Origin: Ciona savignyi
Lineage: Eukaryota > Chordata > Ascidiacea > Phlebobranchia > Cionidae
Direction: 5' to 3'
Assembly (NCBI GenBank): GCA_000149265.1
Contig: CH003412.1
Span: forward strand, 468,934-532,933
DNA length: 64,000 nucleotides
The notes under the pieces were generated by a model. It made no database searches. It was not told the origin of the DNA and saw nothing but the letters and a program-made list of their open reading frames with translations. Shown piece by piece: positions 23,326-42,300 of this stretch (within the stretch, counting starts at the first letter, position 1; each line of letters begins with the position of its first letter). The position numbers and the translations under genes were made by a program.

Positions 23326-23542
23326 TTTGAGAAGATTTGATGTAGTAGCGACTAAAGACTAACAAAAGAAAACAAACCAGTTATTTTTAGCTTTAAGCGG
23401 TGCCTCACATAAGAGTAAAACTAATCATATATGTAATTAAGTAATATAAAATATCTTACAGTTTAATTATTCGATCTATATTCTTGTTTAAAATGACTAG
23501 TTTTACCGTGATATCAGTATGGTTATAAATTCCCAAATAGAT
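23326..23542 (-). other. Probable 5' UTR with intron, myosin copy 1
   Basis: Next to the ATG is a leader with TTAGTCTTTAGTCG and CTTCTCAAA that is nearly the same in all three copies. Upstream of it, TTTTGTTAG looks like a splice acceptor, and a donor-like GTAAGA lies nearer the TATA box. A short non-coding first exon and an intron of about 100 bp are therefore likely. Confidence 0.45.
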
Positions 23543-23643
23543 GCTGCTTATATAGCTCCAAACCAATTGTCACTTCATTAGTATGAAATGCAGCTGATAT
23601 TTTACTGCAAGCGAATCACCACCTCTTATCGGGACTCCAACTG
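23543..23643 (-). promoter_or_regulatory. Core promoter and muscle-type module of myosin copy 1
   Basis: Read on the - strand from far to near: a CAGTTG E-box (23643-23638), AGGTGGTGA (23624-23616, T-box-like), a CAGCTG E-box (23596-23591), GAAGTGACAATTGGT ending near 23562, and TATATAAGCAGC (23554-23543). The TATA box is about 225 bp from the ATG. The same order and partly the same bases occur before copy 3. Known Ciona muscle promoters use Tbx6-type and E-box sites; activity here is inferred. Confidence 0.6.
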
Positions 23644-24700
23644 TTTCGGCGCCTCGTGCCAGACGATTATTTTTAGCACATCAAAATACTATTTCATAAA
23701 ATAAGTATCCTAATCCATACGTTTTTGTGATTTATTGAGTAAGTTGAGAAATTTTCCGTCTACTAAAATATATGGGTTGTTAAGCCTATTTATTGGCAAA
23801 ATCATAGTTTAAAGCGAAATTGGCATTAATCCCGTTATATGATTTGTGTACAACAATTCACAAACTACCCCAAACAAAATAAATATAAAACGTTTTAAGA
23901 CAACAAGGAAATGTTTAAGCAATAAACCCCCTTTTTAATATAGAACATTTGTAAAATGGATTTTGTGTTTTTTTTCTTAATGACAGTCGATTGTGTTTTT
24001 GGGAAAGAAACATGGCGGGCATTGAATAAACCCGGTGGATTATTGGCTTCTAAAAACTAAAGGTCCCATTTGATTATATACAACACACAATAGTTGCTGT
24101 AACCTGACATCAGGCGCAAAGTAATCTAAATGTTACCCGTGTGAGAACGTTTTTTTGCGTTTTATTGAGGTAAAGATTGCTCGGGATAATGGACCTTGCG
24201 CTTTCCCATTCAAAGGCATAAAGCATAAATGTCCTCTTATACTCCAGTCTAAACGTTTAGTTGAAGGTAATAAAGCAAACTGAAAAATGACCGATGGCGA
24301 TTTATTTAAATGATCGTAGAAAATTCGAGAATAACAACTGTGTGACTGCCCAACTTTCTAGAAATTTCCGCGACTGTTTAAATGTAGCGCACTGATAAGT
24401 ACGATCGATTTCATATTTATTTGCTAAAAATACACTGTATTAGCAAATTTAGATACCAACATTACCTAAACTTTTAAATTTGATAAAAACATTTTCTAAG
24501 GAAGTACGTCTTACATCCATATGATGTCATATTCGTGCTAAATTTTATTATTTTTTTAAAATGGGTAAATCTATCTTGTATAAAGTGATAATTTAGTAGG
24601 CCTATATATAAAATAAATTTTAATTCGTGTAAAACGCTAATAATAAATACATTTATGTATTGTTTTAATTCAAATAATTTTCATGTGCTCAGCGTGCATT
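23644..24700. other. Shared spacer between divergent myosin promoters
   Basis: This is the centre of the head-to-head region between copies 1 and 2. It is AT-rich, has no gene, and contains a SINE fragment at about 24050-24240. Distal control elements could lie here, but I see no clear conserved module. Confidence 0.45.
24050..24240 (+). repeat. SINE-family fragment in the divergent myosin spacer
   Basis: Diverged landmarks of the family occur in order: GGTCCCATTTGATT, TATATACAACACACAATAG, GACATCAGGCGCAAAGTAAT, TTACCCGTGTGA and then CTTTCCCATTCAAAGGCATA. The head is missing. Confidence 0.55.
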
Positions 24701-24805
24701 TTCAGGACAGCTGTGTTTATGTGGTGATAGGTGAAGATGATCACCTTTCAAACATCAGCTGCTTCTGTGATAGAAAAAGGTGAGAATACTTGATGTACAT
24801 ATAAG
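24701..24805 (+). promoter_or_regulatory. Muscle-type module and TATA box of myosin copy 2
   Basis: There are two CAGCTG E-boxes (24708-24713 and 24756-24761) and four T-box-like half sites: GGTGA at 24723-24727 and 24730-24734, TCACCT at 24741-24746, and AGGTGAGA at 24778-24785. TATAAG lies at 24800-24805. The site set matches copies 1 and 3, but the spacing and CAATTGG position differ (here CAATTGG is downstream of TATA). The TATA box is about 440 bp from the ATG, so a 5' UTR intron is likely. Confidence 0.55.
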
Positions 24806-25246
24806 AGAACTCAATTGGAGAGGAAATATATCTAACCGCAGTTGTCTATAAGATGTGCATTTGATTCTTTTTATCGGTGTTTACTTTACCAAAGTTTGGT
24901 CGTATTTTTCATTCGCCTCGCACAAGGCGCGGGACACATTGTTGGATAGATGTCAATAGGATAAGAGTTTGCCAACAGAGATGTATCAGTCGAATTAAAT
25001 ACTTTGATCAAGACAGAAACATAAAGACAACACAGTTTTTAGAATATAGGATATTGCAATATTCTTACAGTAAATATACATTACAAGAATAGAGATTGCT
25101 TAATATAGATTAAGCATTTTGTAATATATTGTTCACGTCAAGTGTGGACTATATTTAAACCAACGAAAGGTGGATCTTAATTTCAAAGTTTAAACGTTCA
25201 TTTTTAATTCGTTAGTCTTTAGTCGTTGTAACAAAGCCTTCTCAAA

Positions 25247-33599
<8,353 letters not shown>

Positions 33600-33847
33600 G
33601 CTAGTACTTTGTTTGGTGATTGTTTCATACTATCTTTGGTTAGCTAACTAAACTCATTTAAATTATTTTTGCAGAAATTTCCCCTTCATGATCAGGACGA
33701 CACATTAGACACGACTTCTTTTATTGCTCTTGAATGAAAAATGTTTTTTTAATACTTTTATTTTTAAATTCAAAACGCTTATTTTTGGTTTTAATTTTGA
33801 CAATGATAATGATAAAATTGTGTTGTTTTGTGAATGAGGCAAATAAA
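33600..33847 (+). other. 3' UTR and poly(A) signal of myosin copy 2
   Basis: An acceptor-like TTTTTGCAG ends at 33674 and is followed by TCATGATCAGGACGACACAT, similar to the 3' UTR of copy 3. GTTGTTTTGTGAATGAGGC leads to AATAAA at 33842-33847. The base after the stop reads GCTAGT where copy 3 has a clear GT donor, so splicing of this 3' UTR intron is doubtful here. Confidence 0.5.
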
Positions 33848-35054
33848 TTCTAAATGAAAGCATTCTGGAAAATCTTAATGTTGTAGTAACACTTTTACCA
33901 AAAATATATATATTTAAAACTATAAATTGTTTATAGATGTCTGAATTTTTTGCATATTAATAAAGCTGTTACATTAAATAACCCGATCAAAGTAACATAA
34001 ACACATTTCATCAAAGAGCGCATTTAATTATGGGTTTCTCTTAAATTAAATTAAATTAATTTTCACATAGTAAATAGCATTACCTGGATATATTCAAACC
34101 TAAAGTTAGGATTTTGCCTAAAGGGAAATTCCTATAATCATAAAACACTAATTTACTCTCTTTTAGGAATTTAATTTTCTGGGAAACAAAGCGCCCAACT
34201 TAATTTACCAAATTTAATTATTGTGTATGATTTTGGGTTCACTTACCAAACACTTATTTCATTTTTTGATCACTGGGAAACCCCCCAAATTGTTGGGTAC
34301 TTTTTCGTCAAATACATGAAATGGTTGTTTTGTCTGTCCGAGATCGTCTAGAAGAAATAACATGTTTATTCCCTGGGTCCGAGTACACAATTTTCGCGTT
34401 AGCGCCATTTATCCTGCATAGACAGCAGACAACCGCTGTCATTACTAATGACGCAAAGCTAAAGCAGATGTTTTTCCTAGATAACTATTACTTGGAATAA
34501 CCACCTTATTAATTATTCAACCGACGAGAAATGCTTGCCAGACGAGAAATGAGACTTGCTGTGTCTTAATTTACTGGAAGTTCATGTATTTTAAAGAGAG
34601 CATATCTCAGCGATATCGCCTACTGCGGTAAATGCGCGCCGCAAGGCACACACAAAAACGGCACTTTTAAAGTGGACAGGATTATTGAGTGACAGTCAAC
34701 ATGTGTTGATGTGCATTTAATTGTGATTAAACAATACAGGTATATTGGGGAATTTATGAAAAACATTTCCAGAAAGCATGAAAATTAAAAAAAAAATTAG
34801 AAATGTTACAATCATTATTTTTACATTATTAAATGGACATAAAGATGTTCTATATATGTCTAATTTAATCAAACTTGCGATGTGTATAAGAATACTACTA
34901 TTTTATTTTATATAAATTAAAGTGCGAATTACCTCCCAAAAAATATTTTGGTAAAGCGCACTATAATAAAAATCCATCAGTGAAAGTCGTATATTATTCA
35001 AATGATCACCCACTATCCCTTTTGCAAATCAAATAAATCATTATATGAAATACT

Positions 35055-35214
35055 GTTTCGTCCAAATGTCAGTTAAATCTCCGAGTGAACCACGCAGACA
35101 ACTGCACCTGGTGAGAGAGCGAGCGCGATAAGCCCCCCATCAAAGGAATAAAGACCACCACGAGTTGCGGTTTCCTACAGGCTCTCGGAGCTTTGACTGA
35201 CATCTGGACTGAAC
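35055..35214. repeat. Terminal inverted repeat structure, MITE-like or long hairpin
   Basis: The left arm GTCCAAATGTCAGTTAAA followed by CTCCGAG (about 35060-35085) pairs with the right arm CTCGGAGCTTTGACTGACAT followed by CTGGAC (about 35184-35209), giving imperfect arms of about 30 bp around a GC-richer centre of about 100 bp. No target duplication was identified. Confidence 0.5.
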
Positions 35215-37516
35215 GCCATTTTGTTCAGAGCCGCAACTAAACTTTTATAAGTACATACAATTTCGTTCAGTCAAAATTACAAAAAATGCTTTAGAATCAA
35301 CTATGTCGTATATTTCAGGTATATTGCACGATTAGCGTGAAGCCTGCAATATATGTTACTTTATTATAACATAGTCGTAATCTGTATAATCCACTTCACT
35401 GGCGCCGCGGTTTACGAACCATTTTTAACTACATTCCGTATTCAAATTATAACAAAAAAAATACCAATCAAATCATTCGAACGAATCGTTTGACATGAAA
35501 ACACCTTAACTTCTACTATCTTCGTGCAAGTATGATATTGGCTGACATGTGGTCTTAATGTCAGTGGTGCGAAAGACTGATTACAATCTCCGTAACTGTA
35601 ATCGGTGATAATGATGAAACACCTTAAATGAAAACATTGAGAAACACGATTCCCGTTTTCATTACAACGAAAGTCCTGTAAGTCTATGATTACGTAATAG
35701 TTTAATGAATCCTTAACCACGTGGTCAAAAGACGCAAACGTGTCATTTTGCAAGCAAATCTATCTTTTTATATTTGGAATGCGATTTACGCTGTACTTCG
35801 AAGGGAAAGACGAAAGATCGCTTGGTTAAACCTCTGAATATTTTGAAGATGACTCGCGTTATTATAATTATGGAGAAATTTAATATCACCGCAGAACCTT
35901 TTTATTTTGTTATTGTCGCAGAATCTTGGGTATAAGACAGTGTCTACGCTGTCCCCCGGCTAGTTACGCCATTGTCATATGCCAAAAAAACAAAATTTAG
36001 GATTTTAATCTTTGGGAATTTCTTTCCCAAAACCCTAATTTACTTCCAAAACCCTAATTTAAATCCTAAAACCTTAATTTACTAGTTTTTCGGCATTTAA
36101 ATTCGTATTTTCGTTACGACCAACCCAATTATCCAAATTTAAATTAATGTGGACATTGTTTGTTTATTTACCAATTACATAGGGAAATTACTCAAATTAG
36201 GTGAGTTTACTTTTCATTACACGTATAACAGGGGTGTTTTGTTAGTCCGAAATCTTCCCATAGATTTCATTTTTTTTATAGGAATGAATAAACTTTTCCA
36301 ATTTCAATTAAATGTGAACTGTACATGGATAAAAAGTCCAATTTAGTAACTCAGGTAGGTAACTATCAGTTTATGCTTGGGGAAACAAAAACTGTTACAA
36401 TGAGGTTAAAACATTTGACAATGTTATATGGCCGATCTAGACGTGCACGAATCTCACGATAGTATATACTTTCCAAATAAACATGGTAAACAAGTATGGT
36501 TTGTTAACTCAGCGACCTATTTTGTTATATTTTAAAAATTAACAAACAAAGAATGTTATGATGTGTTATATAATTTTTCTTATGGTTCGGCCCAATATAT
36601 AATAGGAAAGTCAGTTGTGTCCTCGGGTAAAGCACTCAGGCCTAGCTGACTCAGTCGATAAATGTGATCTATTAAAAGAAAGCATATCTTATTGACATAC
36701 GACTCACTGCAACATCTCCGGTAAAAGTTTATTTTTTTAAATTTACCTTTAAAATCCAAGCTCATTCTTTTCTTGTGCATGCCATTGAATAAAAGAAACT
36801 CTTAAGCAAATTTCGAAGTAGGTATCGGATAAGCATTCAGATTTGTTCGCACTCCCTCTCGTTGGGTCTTGGATCTAACAAAACATTAAATTTGGCAAAA
36901 CCCACTTTAAAAATCTGATAGCGTCTTGGTTCTGTTTATAACTAAATTAAAGGAAACTTCAATTACGAAATTATTTTTACCTATATGTAGTATAATACCT
37001 ATAATCGACTACAACTTAAATGCGTTGTTCAAAAGGTTTAAACTAACACTGGTTTATATGATCGAACCACAATCTGGTGACAGCCAATTATTGCGTGCAA
37101 TTCCAACTTTTACAGCTGTAACATCACAAAGCCAATGCAAATGTTATAATGTAGAAATTAAGTTTTGTATACTCTATGTCTATGAAACCGTACCATGCGT
37201 GCATTTACACGCTTATATACTATATATAGGCTTATGGTCATTATGTCTCTATTTGTACGAAAATACAACCTGAGTATATATTCCTTAATTATTTTCGCAT
37301 TTTGTGATTATACCATTTGAAATAAAATATAGAAAATATAGTTTATAAAAAATGGCGTATGAAATTTTCACAACGGTAAGTGGTTTGAAGAAAAAATACA
37401 TATGTGTCAATCACGTATTCACCTCCACTTCCCTACATAGGCTACAAGATTATGTAACACCAGATTAAGGATTATATATTTTTGCTGGCAGTAGCTCATA
37501 AATGGATCCTTTAGAG

Positions 37517-38336
37517 CAGGGGTTCTTAAACTGGGGGGCGCGCCCCCCTTGGGGGGCGTGGAAGCTTCTCAAGGGGGGCGCGAGCATGACAGTGACATAT
37601 TGCAGGGTTCGAATTAACGATTTTGAAACGATTCGCGAAATGCGTGGGATACGAGAAAATCGTTTTCACGCTTTAGCTATGTTAAATTGCCCTTAGAATG
37701 CGGTTTCAGAACCTCTCAAACTAATCTTTAAAGCCAGAAAGATAAATCATTAAGCAACAGTACCCGTTATTAAGTAGTAATGATAAACTACAATAAACGT
37801 GTCGTGAGTTAATGCGTGTAGGATAGGGCGAATATCGACGAAACGAAGCCTTTGAAACGAGTAATCTTGTTAAAACACCATATAACCTTATTATAAAGAG
37901 GTGTATCGCATCTCCGCCAATCATAAATAAAGGAATCGTGGTATATTAACGCATAATGGCTATTGTTGCGTCGTGATAGAAATGCTTATTATGCGTCAAT
38001 AATGCAAAGAAACCGCAGGTAAATAAATGTAATAGTAATTCCATTGTTAAATGTTATGTTGAAGGCAAAATATGTTATATTATATTGTGTTGATGATTTA
38101 TTAATAAAAGTGCGCGAAATCAGTAACGGTAATTTATATTTTCGCGATTTTGTTAAATATTGTAATTCGCGAACTTTAAAAAACGGTTCGCGAATAGCGA
38201 TTCTTCACACTAAGCAGGGTAATGGCAAATAAATTATTGCTCTATTTTTCGTAAATTTGATTTTTGAGTAGGTGGGGCGTAAGCATGAATCACAAATCTC
38301 AAGGGGGGCGCGACTGAAAAAGTTTAAGAACCACTG
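37517..38336. mobile_element. hAT-type non-autonomous transposon, 820 bp, with 8-bp target duplication
   Basis: The left end CAGGGGTTCTTAAACT and the right end AAGTTTAAGAACCACTG form terminal inverted repeats of the hAT type. The target CTTTAGAG is present exactly on both sides (37509-37516 and 38337-38344), the 8-bp length expected for hAT. GGGGGGCGCG stretches lie just inside both ends. The interior has no transposase frame, so it must have been moved by an element elsewhere. Confidence 0.92.
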
Positions 38337-39017
38337 CTTTAGAGTTACCTATACAAAATGATATGGATAGGCACACGTCTATAATCACATTGTATATTTT
38401 TGCGAGAGTTGCCAAATTAAGCGATCTAGTATTATATGCCCATGGGTAATACAAATGTCCAGTTAATGGCTTTGAAAATAAACGTGAAGCTGATTTAAGT
38501 AGTGTAAACAATTATGCGTATTTATCGAAAACCGGAACTCTATATACAGTACATTTATTATCTACCGATTTTTACTTCCAAACAAGGTCTCAATGGTTAC
38601 GCCACCGATTCATATATCAATTCTATACAAAATGGTCTTGGTGACGATTAAGTATTAGAAACATTGCTTAGCAAAAATAAAAAGTCGATCTTAGTAAATA
38701 GGCCATCATATGGCTTATAATCAGCCGGTAAAATAAATTGTTTTCGTATTCAGTCGCATCAAAATAGTAATATATTATAAATTATAGTATTGGTCATATT
38801 ATAAACATTAAATGGTATACAATGTGGAGAAGGGAAGGTTTATGGTACTTTACCCACATTCAATGTTACTAAACTTCAGCAAACAAACTTTAAAAGCAAA
38901 ATAAATTTGGCAAAAATGCAATGGTTTCTACAGCAAATAAACTAGTATCGTAATACTTGATAAAGATTGCAGGTAGAAAAATAAAAAACCTTACAACTTT
39001 TCTAACGGTTAACTATG

Positions 39018-39094
39018 AGGTGATGAGTTGCCGACGGTGTCAGATCAGCTGCGTCCTAAATCTCAGAAGTGATAATTGGTGGAAGGTATAAAAG
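39018..39094 (+). promoter_or_regulatory. Muscle-type module and TATA box of myosin copy 3
   Basis: In order: AGGTGATGA (39018-39026, T-box-like), a CAGCTG E-box (39046-39051), GAAGTGATAATTGGT (39066-39080) and TATAAAAG (39087-39094). Aligned to copy 1, ATCAGCTGC, GAAGTGAYAATTGGT and the TATA-AGCAG end are shared although intervening bases differ. The ATG is 283 bp beyond the TATA box, leaving room for a 5' UTR exon and an intron ending near 39355. Confidence 0.6.
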
Positions 39095-39376
39095 CAGAAG
39101 CTTTGTTGGAATGAAAAGTCGTAGTCTTCACAACAGTTGAGCTTTAATGGTTGAGGAACAAAAGAAGTAATCGAGCGATATTTTCTCTACCGTTTTCTGT
39201 TATAATTGCTCTGTATAAAAATGTTTTAAATTTGTTGTACCATAAGCGTAACTGTATTGCAACAATTAACCAAGTAATTGTATTACATCCGTGGTAAGTG
39301 TACCTTTATTTCAAAAGACAAACTAGGGTTTTTCTTTCGTAAGTCTTAAGTCGTTGAAACATAAAGTTTTCTCAAA

Positions 39377-42300
39377 ATGTCGTTTGATTACGAAGCTTGT
39401 CAAGATGCCGCCCAATATCTCCGTTTATCTCGTGAGCAAATCATTGCCAATCAGACCCAGAAACCCGATGGTAAGTCGACTTTATTCCAGAAATGATATT
39501 TTTTGTTATTTAGTGAAAGAATAACATTTGTTGGATTATTGCAGGCAAGAAGTACGTTTGGTTTCCGGACAAAGAAAACGCATACGTCAAAGGCGAACTG
39601 ATCAAGACTGACAAAGGCAAATGCACCATTAAGGCTTGCGACGGTGGAAAGGTAAATAATCTTACTAACACTTAAATTGGCATGTTGTAATCAACACAAT
39701 TTTAATTCTTTATTTATGCAGGAAATGACGGTAAAGGAAGATGATCTCCAAGAAATGAATCCTCCTCGATACGAGAAATGCGAAGACATGGCTGGCATGA
39801 CTTTCCTCAACGAAGCTAGCGTTTTCAACAATCTTCGAAGTCGATACGAATCTTTCATGATCTACGTATGTTGTTTAAACCATTTTTTTATAGCAGAATA
39901 ACTTAACAAAACTAAACTCAACAGACGTACTCTGGTCTCTTCTGTGTGACCGTGAATCCCTACAAGATGCTGCCGGTATACGCACCCTACGTCATTGCTG
40001 CCTACAAGGGCAAACGTCGAACTGAGATGCCTCCTCATCTTTATTCCATCGCTGATAACGCGTACACAGAGATGTTGATGAGTAAGTCTTAAACATTACT
40101 TGTACAGGGTTTGTGTGACTAAATACCCAATGTCGCCGATTCATACACAGTATATATTTAAAATACGGACATAATTACGACCCTATCACATGTTTAAAGC
40201 TATAAAACAAATAACTCTACAGTTAAATAATTATTTGTCCTCATTTCGTTTTACAGACCGAGAGAATCAATCTATGTTGATCACGTAAGTTATGTTTAAA
40301 GTGTATTAAATTCATTTATAACCCAATATTTCGTAGTGGTGAATCCGGAGCTGGAAAAACTGTAAACACCAAGAAAGTTATTCAATATTTTGCTTTGGTC
40401 GCCGCATTCGGAGGATCGCAAGACGACGGAAAGGTAATTGAAAAAATTAAAACTGATTTTTGTGGAAATGTTAATTTTTGTCATATATAATACTTCTTTT
40501 TAACAGGGAACACTTGAAGATCAAATTGTTCAATGTAACCCGGCTATGGAAGCTTTTGGTAACGCTAAGACTGTGAGAAACGACAATTCATCTCGTTTCG
40601 TAAGTATTGATCAGTGCGGCGCGGTGAATGTGTTTATCGAATAAGAGTTATGAAATAAAAACTTTTATTTTTAGGGTAAATTCATCCGAATCCACTTCGG
40701 TAGCACCGGTCTTCTTGCATCGGGAGATATTGAACATTGTAAGTAGAACAAATGACAAACAAAATGTGTCTATATGATTCTTCATTACATTTGTTACGTA
40801 ATTGACAGATCTTCTTGAGAAATCTCGTGTAATCTACCAACAAGAAGGAGAGAGAAATTACCACATCTTCTACCAGATCATCTCTGGTTCAAAGCCAGAG
40901 CTCATTGGTACGATCGTTCTTCAGATAATGTGTAAAACATGTTGATGTTCACAATAATTAATATATAAATTGCTTATAGATCAACTTCTGGTGACCAAGG
41001 ATCCGTACGATTACAGATCAATTTCACAAGGAGTGGTGAGCGTACCAAGTATGGACGACGGTGCCGAATTGTTGCTTACAGATGTACGTACTTAGTATAT
41101 ATATAATACATTAACATACATGACAATTATGTTATCTGTATAATTTCCTTCAGGACGCGTTTCGTGTTCTCGGTTTCAACCAAGAAGAAATTTCAGGCAT
41201 TTATCGCCTTATGGCCGGTATTATGCATCAGCAAAACATGAAATTCAAGAATAAGCAGCGTGAGGAACAGGCAGAACCTGACGGCACAGAAGGTATGGAG
41301 TTGTCCACATGCGAATTATTATGTGTGTGTATAGATATATTTTTTTTGTTTTGTATTTAGATGCCGACAAAGTGGCCTACCTCTTTGGTTTGAACTCAGC
41401 TGATTTCATCAAGTATCTTTGCCATCCTCGTGTAAAAGTAGGAAACGAATACGTTACCAAGGGACAGTCATGCCACCAGGTAAGTTTTGGTCTTATCGAC
41501 TCGCGCAACAGACGATGTGAAAACTCATTGGTGTACGTTTAGGTGAGCTACGGCATTGGAGCTCTTAGCAAAGGGTTGTTCGGTCGTCACTTCGATTGGT
41601 TGGTCAAACTTATTAATCAAACACTTAGTACCAAATTGCCCAGAAGTTTCTTCATTGGTGTGCTGGATATTGCCGGTTTCGAAATTTTCGACGTAAGTAT
41701 TGAATAACGGTCCACACAAGTAGAAAATGTGATACTGAGTTACTAATTACACTGAACCTGACCAACAGAGCAACAGCTTTGAACAACTTTGCATCAACTT
41801 TACAAACGAGAAGCTCCAACAGTTCTTTAACCACCACATGTTCGTACTTGAACAAGAAGAATACAAGAAAGAAGGAATTGACTGGGTTTTCATCGATTTC
41901 GGAATGGACTTGGCAGCCTGCATAGAACTCATTGAAAAGGTAATCCAAAAAGGTTCTTACACTTTGAAACAAATACGCACGTTTTGCTTGGAAAACACAC
42001 GGCACAATATTTATGTTTGGTGTTTACATTTTCAGCCCCTTGGAATCATGTCCATCCTTGAAGAAGAATGCATGTTCCCGAAAGCCAGTGATGACACGTT
42101 CAAAGACAAGTTGTATCAAAACCATCTCGGAAAGAGCAAGGCATTTGGAAAACCTGTAAAGAAGACTAAATACGAAGCGCACTTCGAGCTTTACCATTAC
42201 GCAGGAACCGTATGTTAAAGTTATTAACAATCAATTAAGCAGGATTTTGAATGCTGATTATGTTGCAGGTACAATACAACATTTGTGGATGGTTGGAGAA

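Larger units (their letters stand above)
33848..39017. other. Intergenic between myosin copies 2 and 3
   Basis: This is 5 kb of AT-rich sequence without a recognisable gene. It holds an inverted-repeat structure at 35055-35214 and a hAT-type element at 37517-38336. Short open frames have no supporting features. Confidence 0.5.

Noticed and set aside
36020..36085. Three AAACCCTAATTTA-like repeats resembling plant-type telomere units
   Set aside because: Only three imperfect copies with long, variable spacers; this is ordinary AT-rich sequence far from a chromosome end signal.
37502..37696. Open frame at the left end of the hAT element
   Set aside because: It spans the target duplication and the terminal repeat; no transposase motif or codon signal is seen.
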